DNA from: Aestuariibacter sp. A3R04
GTDB lineage: Bacteria; Pseudomonadota; Gammaproteobacteria; Enterobacterales; Alteromonadaceae
Assembly: GCF_018860805.1 (NCBI RefSeq)
Contig: NZ_JAHKQR010000001.1
Span: forward strand, 469,158-533,157
Direction of reading: 5' to 3'
DNA: 64,000 nucleotides
The position numbers were made by a program, and so were the translations under genes. This document shows, in pieces, positions 59,254-64,000 of this stretch; positions within the stretch are counted from its first letter, which is position 1; every line of letters begins with the position of its first letter. Under the pieces are notes generated by a model, which saw only the letters and a list, made by a program, of their open reading frames with translations, was not told where the DNA came from and made no database searches.

Positions 59254-59500
59254 CAATCAGTTCTCGCTGGGTCGTTTTACCCGCTTTATACTGTGCAATT
59301 GAACGATTTAAGTGTTCAGCGTTCGCTGGAGAACGAAGTAAATGAACAGTTTCCATAAGGCTGTTGTAGTAATCCAATGACATTACAACAGCATCTGCAG
59401 AGTCACGACGAGTGATGACCGTAGTATCCGCATCGTTAATTACATTATCCAATACGGCTTTTAAACCATTTCGGGCCTCGGTAAAAGAGACTATTCTCAT
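59246..59500 (-). CDS. yefM: YefM-family antitoxin
   Basis: The Phd/YefM-type antitoxin that neutralises YoeB and represses its own operon. The N-terminal DNA-binding fold is MRIVSFTEARNGLKAVLDNV, then VVMSLDYYNSLMETVHLL, and the C-terminal toxin-binding tail is acidic (RELIDE). The start at 59500 follows GAGGTG. Four TGTACA hexamers upstream match the YefM operator core. Confidence 0.93.
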   Translation of the reverse strand: MRIVSFTEARNGLKAVLDNVINDADTTVITRRDSADAVVMSLDYYNSLMETVHLLRSPANAEHLNRSIAQYKAGKTTQRELIDE

Positions 59501-59513
59501 CTTGCACCTCACT

Positions 59514-59560
59514 TGTACATTTTATTGTACAAGTCTAGCTTGAAAATATGTACATGTACA
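59514..59560. promoter_or_regulatory. YefM-YoeB operator with four TGTACA cores
   Basis: TGTACA occurs at 59514-59519, 59526-59531, 59549-59554 and 59555-59560. The first two form the larger palindrome CTTGTACA-N6-TGTACAAG. E. coli YefM is known to bind palindromes with the core TGTACA, so this is the expected autoregulatory site. Confidence 0.75.
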
Positions 59561-59589
59561 GAATGTTGTGCATGGTGAAATCGATTTGT

Positions 59590-60123
59590 TTATTTTGCCA
59601 CTACCCATCGTTTAAATTCCGCGGGCGCACCCATGAATACTGAGTGCGATGGAACAGGTTGATTTACCACTGCTCCTGCAGCCACTATGGCGCCCATTCC
59701 AATCGTCACCCCTGACAAAATCACCGCATTGGCGCCGATCCACGCATTTTCTTCGATTGTAATGCCACCACGCCGTGCTGCCGTTATCTCTTGTGTTTGT
59801 AGTTCATAGCTGCACAGTACGGCGTTAGGACCTATGAAAACACCCCTGCCTATGGTGATATCAGCGTCTGCTAGTATTGTTAAATTGTGGTTAGCAAATA
59901 CACCTTTTTGAATGCGTACCTGTCCGTCGCCTGCGATAAACAAACCGGGTTCTAACCAACAGGGCATAGATACGTTGGCAAGTTGTTTTAATGCCTGCTT
60001 TTTTTGCTTTGGCGAACCTTTGATATCGCTATATTGGGTCAATGCTGTCCGCTGGGTATCAGTAAGCGGAATCTGGTTGCGTAATTCGGTAATTTTGCCC
60101 GGTGAATAAGTTAGCAAGGTCAC
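59590..60123 (-). CDS. Hexapeptide-repeat acyltransferase (LacA/maltose acetyltransferase-like)
   Basis: A left-handed beta-helix O-acetyltransferase of the sugar/galactoside acetyltransferase type that would use acetyl-CoA. Hexapeptide repeats are visible from about residue 60 on (ITIGRGVFIGPNAVL, ITIEENAWIGANAVILSGVTIGMGAIVAAGAVV, quoted in parts), followed by the usual VFMGAPA. The catalytic histidine expected near the helix start may be the one in FANHNL. It starts at GTG 60123 behind AGAGAAAG. Acceptor unknown. Confidence 0.85.
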   Translation of the reverse strand: MTLLTYSPGKITELRNQIPLTDTQRTALTQYSDIKGSPKQKKQALKQLANVSMPCWLEPGLFIAGDGQVRIQKGVFANHNLTILADADITIGRGVFIGPNAVLCSYELQTQEITAARRGGITIEENAWIGANAVILSGVTIGMGAIVAAGAVVNQPVPSHSVFMGAPAEFKRWVVAK

Positions 60124-60198
60124 GGTACTTTCTCTCTGGGAGATCCTTGTTTACACTGAGTGAGAAAATAAAAGAATAACAGGTTGTGCTGCGAAAAG

Positions 60199-60747
60199 AT
60201 GGAAATTGTTTTAATACGTCATGGAAAGCCACTGTCTGCTTCGAATCACAGGATGAACTGTGCTGGCTATGCAGACTGGATACGAAAGTATAACCGAAGC
60301 GGCCTTGACCCTAACAGTAATCCTCTTAAAGTGATGGACTTATCTCAACACTACCATTTGTGCAGCGATTTGCTCCGGGCGCGATTGAGTGCGCAGAAAT
60401 ACAGTGCCAGCCAGGTTCACGAATATCACAGTGTGTTCAGAGAAATGGAGATCCCGTATTACCGCATTCCCGGGAGGCGCCGCGCCTGGACCTGGGTTTA
60501 TTTGTGCAGGGCATATTGGATGATGGGGCGTGCAGGGGCATTTGAAAGCTATTGCGATGCTAAAGCCAGGGCAGCCGCCGCCGTTAACCTGTTGGAAACC
60601 CGAGTTAAAACCCATAGCAAAGTGGTGGTGTTTGGCCATGGCATGATGAATCGGACAGTGCGAAAACTGTTGGCAGCGAAAGGTTGGAACGTTGCAGAAA
60701 AAGATAATCATTATTGGGGTGTGAACCGGCTATACTTACCCGAGTGA
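60199..60747 (+). CDS. Histidine phosphatase family protein
   Basis: A cytosolic phosphatase of the histidine (RHG) family. The catalytic motif is VLIRHGKP (His about residue 8) and a second catalytic histidine is in VVFGHGMMNR; the RARLSAQK segment supplies the phosphate-binding arginine. Length 182 aa. ATG 60199 is directly preceded by GCGAAAAG. It is divergent from the acetyltransferase and 48 nt upstream of mshI. Confidence 0.83.
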   Translation: MEIVLIRHGKPLSASNHRMNCAGYADWIRKYNRSGLDPNSNPLKVMDLSQHYHLCSDLLRARLSAQKYSASQVHEYHSVFREMEIPYYRIPGRRRAWTWVYLCRAYWMMGRAGAFESYCDAKARAAAAVNLLETRVKTHSKVVVFGHGMMNRTVRKLLAAKGWNVAEKDNHYWGVNRLYLPE

Positions 60748-60795
60748 CGATATTTTGTCAGTCATTATTTGAACGTCTAAAGTGAATTACACGTT

Positions 60796-61728
60796 ATGTA
60801 TGTTGGTTGGAAAGCCTATTTAAAACAAAAATTTCAACCGCAGAAACCTCACTTGCAATTGGGGGTGGCGTTGTCTCACGAAGCCGCCTTTTTTACGGTG
60901 TTGGACAAACAAAACTATGTGGTTGTGTCTGAGCAAAGTGCCACAATCGAGCACTGGCCCTCAGCATTAGAAAATTGGATCAGTGAGCAAAAACTCTCTG
61001 GTATAACGTGTTGCGTCTCTTTCACTCAGCATGCCTATCAGCTTTTGCAACTCGACAGACCGGCAGTGGATGACAGCGAAATAAATGCAGCTTTGGGCTG
61101 GACTGTTAAAGACATGCTGGGAGTTGATACCCCAGTGGCAATTGACTACTTCGATGTGCCGGTTCCTTTGGCGGGTTCACAAAAACTGCACGTGGTTGCA
61201 TTACCGCAAGATGAGGTAACCAATGTGGTTACTGCTTGTGTTAATGCCGGTGTTCGGTTAAAGCAAATAAGTATAGAAGAACTGGCGCACTGTGAACTAT
61301 TACCCGTGTCAGATGAACCGGTGATTTCCCTTACTCAGGATGTGGGAGAGGAAATTATTCTCAATGTCATCGTAAGGGGTAATCTGTACATAAGTAGGCG
61401 CTTAAAAGGGTTTGAGAACCTTGGTAGCTTTTCAGAGCAAGAGTTGAAAATGGGCGTGCTTGATACCCTTGGCATTCAACTGCAGCGTTCTATGGACTTT
61501 TTCGAGAGCCAGTTGCGCCAGGCTCCCGTGCGACAAGTTTATATTAATGTGAACTCAAACTACGAAGCACTTATTGCGATGCTCATTTCAGAGATGGTAG
61601 AGGCTCGGGTTGAGGTGTTGGAGTTGCCCTTTCAAACCCACAAAGCCCGGTATGGCAATCTCACTAGTATGGGTATGGCATACGCGCAAATACACGCCCG
61701 ACAATCTGTAGTAGAAGGGGCTCAATGA
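60796..61728 (+). CDS. mshI: MSHA biogenesis protein MshI (PilM-like)
   Basis: A cytoplasmic, actin-like scaffold of the MSHA type IV pilus inner-membrane platform (PilM/MshI family). The start MYVGWKAYLKQKF and the following LQLGVALSHEAAFFTVL are like other MshI proteins, with a central Q/LGW segment (ALGWTVKDMLG). Length 310 aa. It opens the msh operon here; in Vibrio mshH (csrD) precedes mshI but it is missing in this window. The stop overlaps the next ATG (ATGA). Confidence 0.86.
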   Translation: MYVGWKAYLKQKFQPQKPHLQLGVALSHEAAFFTVLDKQNYVVVSEQSATIEHWPSALENWISEQKLSGITCCVSFTQHAYQLLQLDRPAVDDSEINAALGWTVKDMLGVDTPVAIDYFDVPVPLAGSQKLHVVALPQDEVTNVVTACVNAGVRLKQISIEELAHCELLPVSDEPVISLTQDVGEEIILNVIVRGNLYISRRLKGFENLGSFSEQELKMGVLDTLGIQLQRSMDFFESQLRQAPVRQVYINVNSNYEALIAMLISEMVEARVEVLELPFQTHKARYGNLTSMGMAYAQIHARQSVVEGAQ

Positions 61729-62333
61729 AACATCGCCTGAATTTTTATAACGACAGCTACCAACCGCAAATAGACTGGCTTTCATTACCCAGTATTTCAC
61801 TTGTGCTCTCGTTACTGCTGTGCGTTGTGGTGTTGGCTGCGGTTGTGGTTCAGGGGATGGCTGGGACCGCCGAAACACAATATGTACAAACGGCAATGAC
61901 GACACAACAGATCGAGCAGTCTGTATCTGAGCTCGAAGCTCAGGTGATGAACCGGACTCACGACCCAGCGCTATTGCAGGAAATTGAAAATACCAAACAG
62001 CGCATTGCTGATCATACTCTTCTGCTTCATGCCATTGAAACGCAAATGCCGCTGAAGCAAAAACGTTTTTCCCTGCTGTTATCTGACTTGGCAGACGCAT
62101 CCCAAGCGTCGTTGTGGCTAACTCACATTGTTGTTTCAGAAGCGTCAATAACGTTCAAAGGCGGCGTTTCGACACCAGAGGCGTTGCCACAATGGATCCA
62201 GCGTTTAGGCGGTACTGAGTCATTGAGCCAGCAGAAGTTTTCTTCTACCACTTTACTAAACGAAGAAGGAAACATGCGTTTTACCCTGTCCACCGAGCCC
62301 GCGCTGCCCGCAGACAATCTGGAGCTACCATGA
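61725..62333 (+). CDS. PilN-domain MSHA biogenesis protein (MshI2)
   Basis: A bitopic inner-membrane protein of the PilN type: a short cytoplasmic tail (MKHRLNFYNDSYQPQ, which in PilN binds PilM), one transmembrane helix (LSLLLCVVVLAAVVV), a coiled-coil region and a periplasmic domain. Length 202 aa. Coupled to mshI and mshJ through ATGA overlaps, so stoichiometric expression of the platform proteins is likely. Confidence 0.86.
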   Translation: MKHRLNFYNDSYQPQIDWLSLPSISLVLSLLLCVVVLAAVVVQGMAGTAETQYVQTAMTTQQIEQSVSELEAQVMNRTHDPALLQEIENTKQRIADHTLLLHAIETQMPLKQKRFSLLLSDLADASQASLWLTHIVVSEASITFKGGVSTPEALPQWIQRLGGTESLSQQKFSSTTLLNEEGNMRFTLSTEPALPADNLELP

Positions 62334-62989
62334 GTAAACCACTGTTGTCAGATAAATTTGCCGGGTTGTCGACCCGTGAGAAAGCAATGACACTGGCGGC
62401 TGGCGTGGTACTCATTGTGTTAGTAGGTTTTGCGTTCTTTATTGAGCCAGCTGTGAAGGATTGGCAGAAATACCGCGCTGATACGGTTGCAGAAAAAATG
62501 CGTCAACGACCGTTGCAACAGCGTCTGCAGGTATATGAGGAGGCGCTCAGGGAAGATCAGGACGCAGCGTTAAAACAAGAACTGGAGATGCTTAGTCATA
62601 CTCTTGATGAACTCAATGCTGCGTTCGATGCAGAATTTGCCAAACTGGTTGAGCCAGCCGCGATGGGGCCGCTTATCAGACAGGTTTTCCGACATGCAGG
62701 GGCGTTGACGCTGGATGAAATGACCACCCTGCCTGTTAAAAATGTAGTAGCCCCCAAAGGTAGCGAACAGGAAGCGTCGGCAGCGCGCTCGCTTTTTCAG
62801 CACAGCATTCGTCTTACTTTCACAGGAACGTATTTTGACGTTCAGCAGTTTATTGCCCGTTTGGAAGCGCAAACCAGCCAGTTTTACTGGCAGTCGCTGG
62901 ATTATCAGGTAACGGCATACCCCAATGCGTCGGTGACGATGCAGGTATATACCCTGAGTGCACAAGAGGCTTTTATTGGTGTGGAATAA
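62330..62989 (+). CDS. mshJ: MSHA biogenesis protein MshJ (PilO-like)
   Basis: A PilO-like bitopic protein: a short cytoplasmic part with STREKAMTLAAGVVLIVL leading into a single membrane helix, then a coiled coil (about 50-110) and a ferredoxin-like periplasmic fold. Length 219 aa. It would pair with the PilN-like protein in the MSHA alignment complex. Overlaps mshI2 by 4 nt and mshK by 11 nt. Confidence 0.86.
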   Translation: MSKPLLSDKFAGLSTREKAMTLAAGVVLIVLVGFAFFIEPAVKDWQKYRADTVAEKMRQRPLQQRLQVYEEALREDQDAALKQELEMLSHTLDELNAAFDAEFAKLVEPAAMGPLIRQVFRHAGALTLDEMTTLPVKNVVAPKGSEQEASAARSLFQHSIRLTFTGTYFDVQQFIARLEAQTSQFYWQSLDYQVTAYPNASVTMQVYTLSAQEAFIGVE

Positions 62990-63332
62990 ACGTTTATTGA
63001 TTATGGCCGCTTTTGTCGCGCTTGTTGCGTCGGTGCAGGCACAGCAAGACCCAACCCGGCCCGGTGAAGGATACAAGGGCAGTAAGCAGCAGAGCCCGCA
63101 GACCGCCCTGGTTGTTTCGGCCATTTTTTACTCGCCACAACGGGCATGGGCAATGATCAACAACCAGATGGTGTATGAAGGAGACAAACTGTCTGACAGT
63201 GTTACTGTAGTGTCTATTGCACCGGCGTCAGTGCGATTGAAAGTGAAAAAGAAAAATGCATGGCAAAGCCTTACGCTTAACGTTAATGCACCAGGTACAA
63301 AAATAAAAGTCCGCCATGCGGATAACAATTAG
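62979..63332 (+). CDS. mshK: MSHA biogenesis protein MshK (PilP-like)
   Basis: A small exported protein comparable to PilP, which links the inner-membrane platform to the secretin. Signal peptide to about SVQA, then QQDPTRPGEGY, a typical start of MshK, and a compact HQ-like domain (SAIFYSPQRAWAMINNQMV in part). Start GTG 62979 has AAGAGG 9 nt upstream; GTG 62958 would remove that site. It overlaps mshJ by 11 nt. Confidence 0.85.
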   Translation: MWNKRLLIMAAFVALVASVQAQQDPTRPGEGYKGSKQQSPQTALVVSAIFYSPQRAWAMINNQMVYEGDKLSDSVTVVSIAPASVRLKVKKKNAWQSLTLNVNAPGTKIKVRHADNN

Positions 63333-63342
63333 AGGTCAGACA

Positions 63343-64000
63343 ATGCGTCGAGCGATTACGTCATTGATCACACTACTTTTGCTAACGGGTTGTCAGTCTA
63401 CAGAAAATGAATCTGTGGTAGCGCGTTCACTAAAAGCGGAATTGGAAGCGCAACTGGCAGCAGAACGGGCTCAGGCGAAACAGCGTCAGGCTCTTGAACA
63501 TGTACCTGATGATGTCTCTCAGGCATTGGCACCGCCTCCGGCTTTCGCTGGCACGCTGCTGTCCGGGCCAGAAAAATACGACATCAACGCGAAAAATGTG
63601 GATGTTAACGATTTCTTTGCTGGCATGGTTGAAGGGACGCCATACAGTGTTGCTGTTCATCCAGAAGTGACAGGAACGGTTAGCCTGTCGCTTAAGCAGG
63701 TTTCCTTGGACGAGGTGATGTCTTTGATATCAGACCTGTACGGTTACGATATCCAACGTCAGGGGAATGTGTTTAGAGTTCTGCCTGCGGGCATGCGAAC
63801 CGAAACCTTTGCCGTTAATTATTTACTGATGAAGCGCGATGGCGCTACTCAAACCAGTATTATCTCTGGTGGTGTGTCTCAAGGCGGAAACAACAACCTC
63901 AACGGCAGCGGCCAATTCAGCGATTTTAACAGCGTAGGGGCCGGTTCTCTTGGTAGCAATAGCGGTCTGGCTGGCAACAGCAACGGTACAACCATCAATA
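63343..64000 (+). CDS. mshL: MSHA secretin MshL, 5' part (runs off the window)
   Basis: The outer-membrane secretin of the MSHA pilus. The lipoprotein start MRRAITSLITLLLLTGC (Cys17) is followed by a glutamine/alanine-rich helix, then the N-domain block VNDFFAGMVEGTPYSVAVHP (key DFF..MV..T.YSV), LSLKQVSLDEVMSLISDLYGYD and VFRVLP. A glycine/asparagine/serine-rich stretch (from about residue 185) is being entered when the window ends. 219 codons are present and open; the rest of the gene is outside. GGTCAGACA precedes the ATG. Confidence 0.9.
   Translation, partial: MRRAITSLITLLLLTGCQSTENESVVARSLKAELEAQLAAERAQAKQRQALEHVPDDVSQALAPPPAFAGTLLSGPEKYDINAKNVDVNDFFAGMVEGTPYSVAVHPEVTGTVSLSLKQVSLDEVMSLISDLYGYDIQRQGNVFRVLPAGMRTETFAVNYLLMKRDGATQTSIISGGVSQGGNNNLNGSGQFSDFNSVGAGSLGSNSGLAGNSNGTTIN

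Overview
The window looks like a chromosomal segment of a marine gammaproteobacterium of the Alteromonadales, most likely Alteromonadaceae. This rests on protein resemblance and gene order: TonB-dependent receptors, a TonB receptor/flavin halogenase/SapC cluster, a cydABX-DC block, an MSHA pilus locus, and the uvrA, MFS transporter and ssb genes in an order I recall from Alteromonadales. No rRNA, tRNA, CRISPR array, intact insertion sequence or plasmid/phage replication gene was seen.

Layout. 1-8 kb: a metallophosphoesterase lipoprotein coupled to a TonB receptor, type II NADH dehydrogenase, a hypothetical protein, then arfB and a DUF2608 lipoprotein on the minus strand. 8-10.5 kb: a CBS protein, a Fur-box-controlled siderophore-interacting reductase and a BON protein. 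10.9-16 kb: a four-gene envelope export operon (MMPL pump, LolA-like carrier, outer-membrane barrel, DUF2892 protein) behind a strong, probably repressed promoter. 16-18.3 kb: a sulfotransferase-like protein and a JmjC/cupin oxygenase. 18.5-25.8 kb: cytochrome bd oxidase (cydA, cydB and the 37-residue cydX) followed by its assembly exporter cydDC, a thioesterase and a 2OG-Fe(II) oxygenase. 25.8-30.7 kb: a DUF3299 protein, uvrA and an MFS transporter.

30.8-57.4 kb is a metabolic block lying between the uvrA/MFS pair and ssb. It has small hydrolases and lipoproteins, then a minus-strand galactoside uptake operon (TonB receptor, flavin-dependent halogenase, SapC protein, Na+/sugar symporter, GH36 alpha-galactosidase), the glycerol genes glpK/glpR/glpD, an AraC regulator with a GH2 beta-galactosidase, and a LacI regulator with galM, galT and galK. 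Uptake across both membranes, alpha- and beta-galactosidase cleavage, anomer conversion and the Leloir steps to UDP-sugar are together; galE is not in the window. Three similar palindromes (consensus GGWAAACGTTTWCC) lie just downstream of the predicted -10 elements of the TonB receptor operon, galM and galTK, which suggests one LacI-type repressor ties them together.

57.6-64 kb: ssb, then a small accessory islet (IS110-type transposase remnant, small secreted protein, possible attC-like sequence, yefM-yoeB toxin-antitoxin, an acetyltransferase and a histidine phosphatase), and then the MSHA pilus genes mshI, a PilN-like gene, mshJ, mshK and the 5' part of mshL, which runs off the end.

The most unusual items are the halogenase inside a galactoside uptake operon, the pair of overlapping and therefore mutually exclusive hairpins between its TonB receptor and halogenase genes, and the shared operator family.
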